From Cyanophora paradoxa (taxonomy: Eukaryota > Glaucocystophyceae > Cyanophorales > Cyanophoraceae), in assembly GCA_004431415.1 (NCBI GenBank), contig QPMI01000106.1, positions 186,001-250,000 of the forward strand: a stretch of DNA of 64,000 bases, in the 5' to 3' direction. Of the stretch, positions 11,253 to 22,072 are shown in pieces. Below the pieces are notes generated by a model. It had not been told where the DNA came from. It ran no database searches and was given only the letters and a program-made list of their open reading frames with translations. The translations under genes and the position numbers were made by a program. Each line of letters starts with the position of its first letter. Positions within the stretch are counted from its first letter, which is position 1.

Positions 11253-12059
11253 CAGCCAATGCGCCTATGCATCTCCATCAGGAGCGCTCTAGGTGAGACT
11301 AGGTCTCGCATCGATATCAGCTAGCCGTACGTATATATACGCGTGGATCGGGATTCGGAAGTGGCCGCGCCGGCGCCGGCCGCGGTCGTGACCGCACATA
11401 TGCATGAAAGCACCTTAAGGTGCTCAAGGAGCATTCCGCGCGCCCCTCGATGGCGCGTACTCGTCCATCCGCATCGACGACGTCGACGTCAGGCGCGCGC
11501 GGCCTCGCTGCGGCGAGCTCGAGCCGCGAGGGCGCCAAACTGAAGAGCATATCAGACGAAGCCGGCGCCGCATCAGCTAATGTGCATCCTTCTCAGCCGC
11601 GCTCTCGCAGCAGCCGGACGGCGCTGGGTTGCGAGCGGCGTGGGATCGCTAGCTTGGGGGCACAGGGCGCGGCGACTGTACCTGACAACGCTTTGGCAGC
11701 GGTTCGCTCTGCGCCGCACGCCGCGCTTCCGCTACGCGTTTCAAAGCTGCCCCGAGGAAAATGGCCGCAGCCGCTCGTGCTCCGGACGCGCCAGTCGCTT
11801 GCACTCACGCACCCGTGCGTCGCTCTAGCGCTCTGATCGCTGAAGACTTACGACGAGCGAAGTGTGTGTGTGCTCGGGGGTCCGAGAGCAGGGCCGGGGT
11901 ACGCGTTCGGCGAGGCTCAGCGAGTGGAATTCCAGCGATGGCGCAGGTTACAGGCAGATCCGTCGTGAGCATTGAACCGGAGCTTGCGGGTGCGGCCGGA
12001 GCGCCCCTCGAAGCCGGGCCTGCGCGCTTTCTAACTTCGTCGCAGAGAAGCTGAGGGCG
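11253..12059. other. No confident gene; region upstream of the coiled-coil gene
   Basis: Short open frames exist on both strands but none has recognisable motifs or supported splice structure. A possible extra 5' exon for the coiled-coil gene may lie here: an acceptor (cgtcgcag) at 12042-12049 would extend that protein upstream in frame (EKLRAMGKLN). Nothing else is supported. Confidence 0.5.
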
Positions 12060-13068
12060 ATGGGCAAGCTGAACGAATCGGACCTTGCTGGCATGCTGGG
12101 CCCGAACGGCGAACCGATTCATGTGCCAACGGGCAGCTCCGACCAGGCTGCGCAGCCAGCACAGGCTTCCGCGACTTCAGCCCCTGCGGCCGGCCCGTCG
12201 AGTGCCCCCGCGGCGCCAGCTGCAAGCTCCTCGTCGTCCGCGGGCCCCGCTGCCGGGTCCTCGTCGGAGGCGAAGCCCGCTGGCGCGTCCGGCGTGGACC
12301 CGCGGCAAGTGATTGCGATGCTGGAACAAGGTTCGGTTCTTTCTACTGCGCTCGCATGCCGCTGGATACAATCGGAGAGTCCGAGCCCTTGAGCCAATCA
12401 AGCATCGCTTGCGCAGAGCTAAACCAGGCGAAGGCGGCGCTCGCCGCGAAGGACGACCGCATCGAGAAGTTGAGCCGCACGAACGTTGAGCTGACGAAGG
12501 TGCCGTGTCCACTCCGTACGTGAAGCGCTGAGTTCGGTCCGCGCCCAACGCCCGGGCAGGTCCTGAACCGCTGCGGCGCTGGCGGCCTGAAGCTCCGCGA
12601 AGCGATGGAGGAGCGTGAGAAGCGTATCCAGGTGATGAACAAGCAGCTTGCCTCCGCCCAGGTTCGCCAGCGCCCCTCCCCGGCCCGCTCTTCCTTTCTC
12701 CGCACCGTTCTTCTCCACAGATAGAGCGTGTCTGTTGGCCCTAGAGCTCTTTCTTTCTCTCGCGACCTTTCTCTTTTAGAAAGAAGCCTGAAGGACGAGC
12801 GGCGCCGCAGCAAGCGCTGAAGGCGAAGGACGCGAGGATCCAGCAGCTGGAAGAGCAGCTGCGCCAGATGGCCGAGAACATGTCCGAGTACGTGGTGAGC
12901 GAACGAAGTTTCCTGCTTCCTGCCTGACCGCGCCCGGCTTCGCTCGCCAGCTCACCGGGCCCGCAGGGGTACCTGAACTCGGGCGAGGCGCACTCGAGTC
13001 GTGGGCAGGAGCTCAAGGAAGCGGCCCTGAAATCGGTGGCGGCTGTCGCGGCCATGGGCAAGTCCTGA
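12060..13068 (+). CDS. Small coiled-coil protein (five exons, about 222 aa)
   Basis: Exons 12060-12330, 12417-12499, 12560-12661, about 12784-12894 and 12967-13068 join in frame and total 669 nt. The protein starts MGKLNESDLAGMLGPNGEPI and passes through a low-complexity Ala/Ser/Pro linker. It then forms charged heptad-like helices (KDDRIEKLSRTNVELTK, EEREKRIQVMNKQLASAQ, DARIQQLEEQLRQMAENM), as in a coiled coil. It ends KSVAAVAAMGKS. Donors are ordinary GT. No enzyme motif is visible, so a structural or adaptor role is the only inference. The start could be further upstream if the acceptor at 12042-12049 is used. The exon-length sum supports the model. Confidence 0.65.
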
Positions 13069-13266
13069 GCGCCATCGATACCCCCGCCAAGTGCTCGCCC
13101 CTCTACTACCCCCCCTCTCCCTCGAAATCCTTTCCGCACCCTCTCGCCCCCACCGCATCCCCGGCCCCGCCCGAAACCCCGCCCGCCCCGTCCACCCCCT
13201 CTTAACCGCTGTGGTTATATTCTATTCGGTATTCCAGTTCGGACTTGATCTGGGTTCTGGCGCCGC

Positions 13267-13827
13267 TTAGAGGTCGGCCTCCAGGGGCGGGGAGGGCGGG
13301 AAGGCGGGGAACGCGAGCCCCGCGCCGGCGGAGGAGCCGCGCGGGCGCTTGCGCGCCGACTTCTTTCGGAGGGGCGCGCTGACTTCTTTCGGATGGACTT
13401 CGTTCGCCTGGGACCGCAGCGGCTGGGAGACGCCGGCGGAGAGGGGGATACGGGGGAATCGGAAGGCGGGACCGGGTACGCCGCCCTTGTCGCTGCAGCT
13501 GGCCGGCGCCGTGGCCGTGAGCGGGAAGGGGCTCGCGATCGGGACCTGGTCCGGTCCGATGCTGCAGCTGCAGCCGGTCTCCGCTTCCGCGGCGCCGGCG
13601 CCGGTGCCGGCGGGCCCGGGGCGGGCGGCGGTGGAGACGTCGGGGGGGAAGGGCGTGGCGGGGCCCGGGGTCGCGAGGACCGCCGGCGTCGATGCATATG
13701 GGGAGAGGGCGCCGAAGGGGTAGGGGGCCGGGGCCCGCGCGAGGACCTGAGACTCCTGTGCGGCGCCCTCGCCTGCAGCTGTGGCGGCTCCGAATTCGAA
13801 GGCTGTCGGCCGGGGGCGCGCGCGCAC
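13267..13827 (-). CDS. Hypothetical Pro/Ala-rich segment with basic nuclear-type motif
   Basis: A minus-strand open frame of 186 codons, rich in Pro, Ala, Ser and Gly, with a basic cluster near its C-terminus (LRKKSARKRPRGS) and stop at 13267. It may be the 3' exon of the gene described at 13872-14988, since strand and composition match and the gap is small, but I could not identify a splice junction that proves this. The opposite strand is also open. Function unknown. Confidence 0.3.
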   Translation of the reverse strand: MRARPRPTAFEFGAATAAGEGAAQESQVLARAPAPYPFGALSPYASTPAVLATPGPATPFPPDVSTAARPGPAGTGAGAAEAETGCSCSIGPDQVPIASPFPLTATAPASCSDKGGVPGPAFRFPRIPLSAGVSQPLRSQANEVHPKEVSAPLRKKSARKRPRGSSAGAGLAFPAFPPSPPLEADL

Positions 13828-13871
13828 TCCTCTGTCAGCCGAGGCCTCGATCTAGATCTCTAGATCTAGAT

Positions 13872-14988
13872 TTAAATCTGGGCACGCGTATGAGCGGCCG
13901 GGGGGGAGGCCATCGTACCGGGACTCTGCACGTGCTCGAGCTCCGGAGGCGGCCGCGGGGGCGGCGGCGTGGTCGACGCCAGCTCGAGTTCGAAAGCGTG
14001 ATCATGAATCACGCCTTGACCCGCGGCCGGTGTTGGCGGAGCTGCTCCAGGGGACTCCAAATTCGCAACTCGAGGCTCTAAATCTGCAGCAGCGCATGCA
14101 GCTGCAGCTGCAGCTGCAGGCGTCTGCAGCTGCGGAGGATCCGCTGCAGCGGCCCCGAGCGCTAGCGCGTTGTCCTCCAGATCGATATCGAGCTCCTCCG
14201 GCGCGTGGACGACGAGACGCGGGGTCGACATGCAACGCCGCGCGGATCGCGCACCGCGCCTCGCCGACCGAGCCCGGCCGGGTGCAGCTGCAGGTGCCGG
14301 GACGGAGGCTGGGGCTGGAACGAGAGTCTCACCGGCCGGCTCCCCTAGGCCTGGAGCCCCTGCAAAATTTCCTCCAGCTGCGCATGCAGCTGAAGCCGTC
14401 GATGTCAACGCCGCACGCAAAGCCTCGGGGCCATGGCCAGCGCCAGCGCCAGCGGCCATGCATATGGCCACGGCGCCGGCATGCGGGAGTGGCTTGCTCT
14501 CCCACAGCACGGTCACATCGTCGGCTCTGTGTCCTCGGATCAGCCGTCATTTAAAGTGCGAAATGGCTCTCACGCGCAGAGCGCTTGCGCCCAGAAATCG
14601 ACGGGGGCAAATTTGATCGCGGGCGCAATTTTCGAACGCGCGCACCGCTGCCAGCGCCCGTCGGGCTTCGGGCGGTGCGCGTTCTGCTGGAGCCTCTCGA
14701 ACTCTTCCCGGAGAAGGCTGCGATACGTGTACGACGTACGCGTGAGAGGCGGAGATTATTTAGGGCGACGTCGAGGCGAGATAGAGCTAGGGAGCACGAA
14801 TTCGAATATTTTACTTCACGCGGCGGGCGGTTGGAAGCGAACCTCGGAGGCGACCAGCCCGCTTCTAAATCATCAGCGGCCCCACCGGCCGCAGGCTTTC
14901 GCACGGGGACGAGGAGCGGCCGCCCGCGCGAGTCCGCGGCGATGGAGCGAAACAGCATCGCCGCGCTGGCTGCCGGCTGCTTTTCCAC
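13872..14988 (-). CDS. Hypothetical protein, three exons recognised
   Basis: The start ATG at 14988 gives MEKQPAASAAMLFRSIAAD. A middle exon, 14717-14574, follows a cgtatcgcag acceptor and reads LLREEFERLQQNAHRPKPDG then KFAPVDFWAQALCA. Its donor (GTGAGAGC) joins in frame to an exon beginning at 14526 (ADDVTVLWESKPLPHAGAVA), which continues in an Ala/Pro-rich frame to a stop at 13872. The junction ALC-A-ADDVTV keeps the frame with a phase-2 intron. The end of exon 1 is not resolved. The first two exons look like folded sequence, the last mostly disordered. I do not recognise the family. It is divergent from moaE, with 173 bp between starts. Confidence 0.45.
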
Positions 14989-15161
14989 GGACTGCGCGGC
15001 TCGAAATCCACGTGTACGGGCTGCGCGGCTGCAGCTGCGTTTCGGCTTGGCCCGCGAAATCCGAGTCTCCGGTTCGGCTCCGCTCAGAAACTCTTAAAGA
15101 GATAACAGCGGACACAAGCCAGGCCGGCGCGCCGGGCAAACAGTATTAGGAGTGTTTCGGA

Positions 15162-16147
15162 ATGTGTGATCCCGATCACGTCGCGGTGAAAGAAGGCGAG
15201 CTGAGCCTAGACCAGCTCGCCCGCCACGTCTCCTCCAACCACGCCGGAGCGATTGCCACCTTCTCCGGTGCGTGCTGGAGACGCTCGCGGCCGCGCCCTC
15301 GCTCAACGGCGCGCAGGGACGACGAGGGATCACTTCGAGGGGAAGAAGGTGGTGCGGCTCGAGTATGAGGCCTACGTGCCGATGGCCGAGAAGGAGCTCC
15401 GGAGTATCTGCAAGCAGGTGATCGCCGTCTAGGCTCGGCAGGATCGCCCGCCGGGGCGGCCGGAGCCCAGGACCTGAATTGCCGTCCGCGTGCCCCTGGC
15501 AGGTCCGGGAGAAGTGGGAAGTAATGGCTGTCGCCATCGAGCACCGCATCGGAGTCGTGCCTGTCGGGGAGGCCTCCGTGATCATCGCCGTCTCGTCGGT
15601 CCACCGGTTCGCAACGGCCCCCTTTAGCTTCGCGCGCGCGCCCCCCGGCGCCGAGCCCCCGCCGCGCGCCCAGGCGGGAGGCCCTGGAGGCTGTTCATTG
15701 GGCCATCGACGAGCTGAAGGCGCGCGTCCCGATCTGGAAGAAGGAGATGTACGCAGAGGCAGAAGGGGAGGGTGACGAAGACAGCTCCGGTGCGCCTCCC
15801 GCGCGCACCCGCTCTGCGCCGCACGCCGCGCCGGGTGGCCGCCGACCGGCGCGCCCGCAGTGGAGACGAGCGCGTGGAAGGAGAACGCGGAGTACTACGA
15901 GACGCGGGGGATGAAGCCGCCGGAGGCGCCGGCGGCGAGCGCCGCCGCGCCGCACAAGTCCCACAAGCACCACCACCACCACAAGCGACACAGCCACGGG
16001 AGCTCGAGCGACCGCGACAGCACAAGCGCCCACGATTGCATGTGCAAGCGGTCCCGCCCCGCGGACATGCCGATCACCCCTACCAACGGCGGCGCCGGCG
16101 CGTGCGCCGGGGTGAACGGGGTGAGCCCGCGCTCGGACTCCGCATGA
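15162..16147 (+). CDS. moaE: Molybdopterin synthase catalytic (large) subunit, MoaE/MOCS2B type
   Basis: Adds dithiolene sulfur to precursor Z with the small MoaD-type subunit during molybdenum cofactor synthesis. Exons 15162-15267, 15317-15417, 15503-15606, 15674-15789 and 15861-16147 sum to 714 nt (237 aa). Family features in order: [19 protein letters not shown] at about residues 30-45, [14 protein letters not shown], a [20 protein letters not shown] core, then [19 protein letters not shown], where the active-site lysine pair lies in family members. Odd feature: a tail of about 90 residues after the conserved end, with a His-rich stretch ([14 protein letters not shown]) and four-Cys/Met spacing after it. 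Most family members stop soon after the WKKE motif. All five introns use GT donors. Nearly all the catalytic region is intact. Confidence 0.92.
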
Positions 16148-16936
16148 CGCCGGCCGCGGCGGCGGCGCCACGGCTGCTGCATGTGAGACAGGAGCTACAG
16201 CTCTTAGAGCAGCGCGCGCGCCGACATTGTACAGGTAGTAGATGCCGAGTTAGTTGTCACAGGGGCCGGTGCAGATCCATCTAGCTTCGGAGCCCTTCGT
16301 AGCTAGATTTCATGGGCGGGGCCTGCCTATCCATCGACATCCACGTCACGGCGTGCACTCCAATTTTGTTGCGAAGTCAGATATGTAGGGTCTTGCATTT
16401 CTACGCCATGATCATGATGCGCAATGTGATTGACTGCGTTACTCGTCTGAATTCAAGATTTTCAACACTCCGAGGCTCGTTTCACTTCCAAGCTCACGCT
16501 TGATCATGAGCTTAAATATAGAGGCCGGCGCGGGCGCTAGCTAGCGCTATATAGCGCTCGCAGCGGCGATCGACATCGAACCTTGAGTTTTAGCTATTAA
16601 TAAGTTAGCATGCGTAGCGAAAGCCAGCAGCAGGCCCAAATTTAAACGGCAAGCGCCCCTATTCGCATGCGAAGCGAAAGCTAGGCCCAAACGGCAAGCG
16701 CCCCTCACGCATCAAAGGTGAATAGCCGTCGAGTCTACCGGTGAGTGAGGGATTCCAAGCGCAAAAAAACAGCATTGGGGGCGCGGGAGGGGAAGGAGCC
16801 AGCGGGGGCCGGCACAGGGGTGGCACAGGGGTAGGGGAGGGAGGACACAGAGGGGCGGAGGCGCGGGCGGGGGCGGGAGAGGCAGAAAAAGAAGGCGCGG
16901 AGGGGTACAGAAATCAAGCTGGACTGGCCCGCCCCC
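16148..16936. other. Intergenic region with a direct repeat
   Basis: No gene seen. Two copies of a block made of GCATGCG(T/A)AGCGAAAGC, AGGCCCAAA and CGGCAAGCGCCCCT lie at about 16609-16660 and 16665-16708. The first carries a short insertion. Several self-complementary blocks (AGCGCTATATAGCGCT near 16543) also occur. Confidence 0.6.
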
Positions 16937-17820
16937 CTACGGCTTCTCGTCCTCGAGGCGCTTCCGGACTGAGCGGAGGGCGGCTTCCATTCGCTCGAGC
17001 TCGGCAGTGGCGTTCGGGTTGAACTTGTAGAGGCCGTAGTACAGGTCGAAGCTGTCACGGCAGGTGTTCTCCATAAGGCCCCGCAGCTGCTCGTACCCCC
17101 GCGTGCTGATCTGGGTCGCCGGCGGGTTCAGCACCTCCAGCATACGCCCGACAGTGTGCGTGATGAACTGGCTGCTCGCCGCCTGCCGATCGTGCTCCTC
17201 GCACGACATTTCCACCATCGAGCACCCCTCGTCCTCGAATATCTGCCGGCAGCGCCCAAGGTGACGTTAGCTACGCGGGGGGCAGGGTGGGGCGGCGACT
17301 GGCAGCGCGGCGCGGCGCGGCAGGCGGGCGGGCGGGCGGCGGGCGGGCGGACCTTGAGGAACGCAGCACTGTAGGGGCTGCCTTCGACGCGGACGTTCTC
17401 GTACACCATCGGCAGGCCGCGCCACGAGTCCTTGCCCGACTGGGGGCCGAACATTGGGTGGCAGCACAGCAGGTCGAAGCGCTCGGCGGGCAGCTCCTTC
17501 GACAGGAACTGCTTCGGGAATACCTTCACCGAGAGCACGTCGACGAAGAGCACGCGCGTGGCGCGCTTCCCGTCGTGGAGCGCGTCCAGCCGCATTGACC
17601 TGAACACTTTCTCGAGGGACAGGATGCTGGGGCTGAGCACGACGCAGTCGGGCTGCATTCTGCAGAACTCGTCCATGTCCCGAGTAAAACTAACGCCTAG
17701 CTCCTTTGCGACATCGGCGTAGTCCTGGCGAGACGTCGCAATGACATCGTGCGCGTGCCTGCGAAATCGCGCCGCCAGGAACTGTCCGAAGTTGCCGAAT
17801 CCGACGATGCCTATGCGCAT
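16937..17820 (-). CDS. Arogenate/prephenate dehydrogenase, plant-like TyrA
   Basis: Oxidative decarboxylation of arogenate (or prephenate) in tyrosine synthesis. Exon 1 is 17820-17353, exon 2 17242-16937, with a phase-0 GT-AG intron; product 257 aa. The N-terminus is the dinucleotide fold MRIGIVGFGNFGQFLA (GxGxxG). Further motifs are VVLSPSILSLEKVF, FVDVLSVKVFPK, CCHPMFGPQSGKDSW (substrate-binding His region), and after the intron EDEGCSMVEMSCEEHD and SSQFITHTVGRML. These match plant plastid arogenate dehydrogenases better than bacterial TyrA. No transit peptide is visible: an in-frame stop lies 96 bases upstream of the ATG, so targeting would need an unseen 5' exon (a cag acceptor lies just upstream of the ATG). 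Substrate preference cannot be read from sequence here. Confidence 0.9.
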
Positions 17821-18171
17821 CCTGGCGCGCTCGACTGTCCGCAGCTGACCGAGGCCAAACGGGCGCGTGCGGCGCGCAGCTGAGGCTCGATTGGGTGACG
17901 ACTGCGATGATTACGCGATAGGCGCTCGTAGCTGCGGCAGGCGCTGCGCTCGGAGTTCGGCAGAGCTGTGGCCGATTTTTCCGGGTACGCGTTTAACAGT
18001 TGGGGGGGGGGGAAGAGAGGGGGGGTTGAAGGCGGTCCGACTCTTTGGTTTTGGCGCGCGCCGCTCGTCATCGCGCCGCGATCCGATGGCTGCAGCTCAG
18101 CGACCGCACCTCAGCGCATGCGCCAGACCCCAGCAACGGAGGAAGGAGAGCAGCAGCGGCACGCGACGTAC
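17821..18171. promoter_or_regulatory. Divergent promoter region, arogenate dehydrogenase / EDR1-domain gene
   Basis: 351 bp between two outward-facing start codons. It contains a run of G around 18001-18025. No TATA box or other site is convincing. Confidence 0.4.
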
Positions 18172-21165
18172 ATGGAGCCGACGGCGCTGGACGACACGTG
18201 CGCGCCCCTGCCGCACGCAGGTGAGCCGCGCATCGATTGCCAACGCGGCGCCGGTCCCGCTGAAAGGCGACCTCGCTGCGAACCCTCGCAGAGACGCCGC
18301 GGCCGGCCGACCTACAGTTCAGGCAAATGCGTAAAGTCCTCGGGATCGACGAGATGATCTACCTCGTCAACGGGCGACGCCTTGGAGCGCCTTGCATGAA
18401 GAGACCGCCGTCGGCGAATGCGCAGCGGGAGGCGAAGCCGCCCTCGCCCGCCGCGCCCGCCGAGCGCCCGCCGCGGCCGGATCGCGACGCGGAAGATGAG
18501 TTTGAAGCGAACCCGATGGCGGCCGCGGCCCCGCGGCGCCCGCCCTCCCGGGACGCTGCTGGCGCCGAGCGGGAGCGGCCCGCCCCTGCCGGCGTACCCC
18601 CCGCCGCCGCCGAGCGGCCGGCCGCAGCGGCGCACCGGCCTTCCTCCGCCGGCGTCGTTCGCCCGGCGCCGGCGGCGGCGGAGCGTCCGCCCTCGGCCGC
18701 CGCGCCCGTCCGCCGCATCCTCGCGCCCGCCGCGTCCCCGGCTCCGCCCCGGCGCTGGGGGCGCCGCGGCGGCGCCTGCGCCGGCGGAGCGGCCGAGCTC
18801 GGCCGGGGGCGCGCGCCCCTCCGAGCGTCCCTCCTCCTCCGCCGCCGCCGCCCTCGCCGCGGCCGCGGCCGCCGCCGCCTCGCCCCCGCGCCTTCAGCCG
18901 AGGAAATCCCCTTCGAAGAGCCCCGCCCCTCCCGCCGAGGAAGAGTCGGACCCTGGTACCCAGTTTCCCTCTCGGCTCTCCCCATCTCCGAGTCCCGCTC
19001 AACTAAACTTCGGCCTTCCGATTAACTTGAATAGCTTCGTGTTACGGCAGGGGTGATTCCCTAGCCAAATCCGGCGCCGAGCTAGTCTAGTTCTCCTAAA
19101 CTTAACTTAACTGAACTAAACTTAACCAAACCAAACCAAACTAAACTTAAGCCGCTTAACCTACTCAATTAACTTCGGCCTTCGGCCTTCCCTCAGGGCG
19201 CGCCTGCGCTGCCAAGTTCTTCGAGACGCACATGCTGGACTACGGGGACCGCATGGAGGACGGGTTCTTCGACCCGGGGCGGGAGCACCCGGCGCTCCCG
19301 GCCCTCGCCCAGTTCCGCGCCGCCCGGCCCCCGGAGACCGTGCGCGCGCCCCCCTCCGCCCTTATACTGACCAAATTATGCTAGCTATACTAGCTTACAC
19401 ACTAACTTACTATGTTAGCAACTTCTAGCTTCTAGATCTTTTTCATGCTTTCCTTGTTGGACTTTAATGTAATATACTGGACTCTCTTAAACGCGCGGAC
19501 CTTGTCTCAACATAACTTTACTCTCCCGAACCAGTACGCGCGGGAGGCGCTGCTCTTCGACGGGCGGACGGACCGCGGGCTCCAGGACCTCCTCCGCGCG
19601 GGGGGCAAGGCCGCCCCCCTGGGGCCCGCCCCCACGGAGACCGAGCTCAAGGCCGCCTCCCGCGCCCTCGCCGTGTTCTGCGCCTCCCAGGTCCTCCTAC
19701 CCCTCCCGGGCTTCATCCCTCCCTCCCTCCCCCCCCCCCCCTAGGCCTCCTGCCCTGCCCCTGCCCCTTCGTACTACCTCTCCCGCGCTTCGTCGCCCCT
19801 CCTGCCCTGCCCCTGCCCTGCCCTGCCCCTGAGCCGCACGTACCCCCCGCAGTTCGGATTCCCCGGCTGGACGCCGGCGGGACATCACGGAGCGTGTGCG
19901 CCGCGCCCCCTTCGCGCCCCCCCCTCCCCCCCTCCCCTCTCTACCCACCTCAGGCCCCCCCCTTCCCCCTCCCCCCCCCTCCCCAAAGATGCTGGCGGAC
20001 GTGCGGGCCGTGATGCACGCGGAGGGGTGCCAGGTCGTCCCCATCGGCAAGGTGCCCGCCCCGCCCCGGCCCCCGCCCAGCTGCAAGCAGACCAAAGCCA
20101 GCGCTCCTGGCGGCGGCGGCGCCGCCGCCGCAGAGGGCCTTGCCTAACGCTAACGCCTTCCCAAGCGCCCCGGGAGCCTGGAGCCCCCGCCCAACAACGC
20201 TAGTGCTAGCTAGCGCCCCCGAGTTGCTACTACGCAGATGGAGAGCCCGAGCTCTAGCTAGCCGAGCTAGCCGGGCTAGCCGGGCTAGCCGGGCTAGCGG
20301 GGCCACGTCGAGGGCCCAGAGCTAGAGAGCGACAAGGCTCAAGGCTAGAGATTTTCATGCCGGGCTAGAGGCGGCTGCGGTGCAGCCTGGGGGCGTGTAT
20401 GGCGTGCGTCGTCTGGGGCTTCTTCTCACCGCACGTGTACCCCCCCCCCGACAGGTGCGGGCCGGCGTCTGCCGCCACCGCGCCCTCCTCTTCAAGTACG
20501 GTGAGTTAGTTGCTTGCCGTACCCCTCCCCCGCTCTTTCGCTGCCGTACCCCTCTTCCCGCTCTTTCGCTGCCGTACCCCCCTCGCGGCTCACCCTGCGG
20601 CCCGCCCGGCCAGTGGCGGACCGGATCGGGCTGCCGTGCCGCCTCGTGCGGGGCCACATGAACGCCGAGCGAGACCTCGCATCGGGGGCGCACGTCTGGT
20701 GCGACTTTTAAACTGTGAATCAGTTGTTTCGAGCTTCTCAAACTCAAAATCGCTCCTCGTTCCCGCAGGAACGTCGTCCTCGTGCGCCGCTACCCCCCTC
20801 CGCCTGCCCGCCCCCCCCCCTCCCGACGCGTCGCTTCGTTCGCAGATCGCGGGCAAGCACTACCTGTGCGACGTTATGATCTACCCCGGCGAGCTGTACG
20901 AGGAGGGCAGCGAGAAGGCCCAGCTCTACGTTCGCATCGAGCGGTGCCCGGGCTTTGAATTCGAATTCCAATTTTCGAATGCTTGAATCGCTCACGTACG
21001 GCTCGCAGGGTGGGGGCACGGGGCCACGTCGCGGCGGGGGGTATCGGCGGCTCCAGCGTCGCACCCGTCGCCCGCATCGCCGACATCCGCCTGGGCGCCG
21101 GCGGCCCCTCCCCCGCGCCCCCCGCCCCCGCCCCCGCCCGCCGCACCCCAAGGGCGCCGGCCTGA
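18172..21165 (+). CDS. EDR1-domain protein without kinase
   Basis: Exon 1 18172-18220; exon 2 from 18292 with LQFRQMRKVLGIDEMIYLVN then a Pro/Ala/Arg-rich linker whose frame changes around 18750 (unresolved intron or error). Then 19197-19339 (HMLDYGDRMEDGFFD), 19535-~19688 (YAREALLFDGRTDRGLQDLL), ~19853-19895, 19989-20051, 20455-20500 (VRAGVCRHRALLFKY), 20614-20698 (VADRIGLPCRLVRG), a 13-nt exon 20769-20781, 20846-20943 (IAGKHYLCDVMIYPGELYEE) and 21009-21165. The order matches the EDR1 domain of CTR1/EDR1-type and ARMC3 proteins, a transglutaminase-like fold. A Cys (GVCRHR), His (AHVWN) and Asp (YLCDVM) are all present. The junction after exon 4 is uncertain. No kinase domain follows. Cellular role unknown. 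Confidence 0.78.
20251..20302. repeat. Intronic 10-bp tandem repeat
   Basis: Repeated GGGCTAGCC/GAGCTAGCC units (about five) in the 403-bp intron of the EDR1-domain gene. The same gene's second intron (19090-19160) holds AACTTAACTAAAC-like repeats. Confidence 0.8.
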
Positions 21166-21493
21166 GCTCGGAGAGATAGACTGCTTCGAATATACAACAT
21201 GTACATTCCACGAAGACGGAACGATGGAAGCTGCGAGAAACGTGCTTCGAAATCTAGCTGAGGGGCAGGCGGCCCGATCCGCCGCCCGCAAGAGCTACGG
21301 GCCTAAGTAAGCGGACAAGGGATGGAAGCAGTGCCGCCCCCGCGACGCGTCGCTCGCCGACTGCCGCGCTGGGTTGCATGCGCGCGGCCGGAGCTGCCGC
21401 GCGCGTGGGGCTGATCAACGGTCGACTGGGCGAGCGGTTTGTGCGCTCCGGCCGCGGCAATGAAAACGATGGCCAGCGATGCTGTCGCGCGCT

Positions 21494-21856
21494 TCACGTG
21501 AGCGACAGGAGTATCTCCGAGGCGCTTGGGGGCTGTCGTTCGCTGGCCATGGCGCCAGCGCCGGCTGCGGCTGCGGTTGTCGTCGAGTTGCCCTGCGCGT
21601 CCCGCTCGCGAAGCGCCTCCGCCGAGCACGTCGGGGAGACCTCCGTCGCATCCAGGTGCACGTCGCTCATGTACGCGAACGCCCGCCAGCTCGCGAGGCG
21701 CGCCTGCTTGTCGTCCTTCACGTCGGGGAGGTGCTGCGCCGCCAAGATGGCGACGATGGCGAAATGCACTGCGAACACGACCGAGGCGATTAACAGCGCT
21801 CGATCGCTCCAACGCGTGCGCGCCGGCCGCTGGACGCTCGGGCCCGGCAGCTCCAT
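21494..21856 (-). CDS. Small single-pass membrane protein (hypothetical)
   Basis: The ATG at 21856 opens a 120-codon frame. After a short basic N-terminus comes one clear membrane segment (ALLIASVVFAVHFAIVAILA, residues about 20-39). Then comes a charged helix (HLPDVKDDKQARLASWRAFA) and a Ser/Thr/Ala-rich tail. The topology suggests an N-in signal anchor. Further exons downstream are possible: a hydrophobic stretch (SLAIVFIAAAGAHK) lies in another frame near 21440. No family is recognised. The gene lies head to head with the gene starting at 22073. Confidence 0.42.
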   Translation of the reverse strand: MELPGPSVQRPARTRWSDRALLIASVVFAVHFAIVAILAAQHLPDVKDDKQARLASWRAFAYMSDVHLDATEVSPTCSAEALRERDAQGNSTTTAAAAGAGAMASERQPPSASEILLSLT

Positions 21857-22072
21857 CAAGACCAGGACCCCGCCGCCCTCGCGGACGCGAATCGAGTATA
21901 AGCTCCCGAGCTTCTGGACAGGTGGCTGCTGTAGCTGCTGCTGCTGGCATGCGCAGCTGGCAGCTTGCTGCTTGCTGGTCTGACGGGTACGGATCAATTC
22001 GCAAGCTGACGCGAAGAGCAGCCTCCGGAGTCGCGGCGCGAACTTTGGGAGCTTATTCGAGTGGCAGACGCC

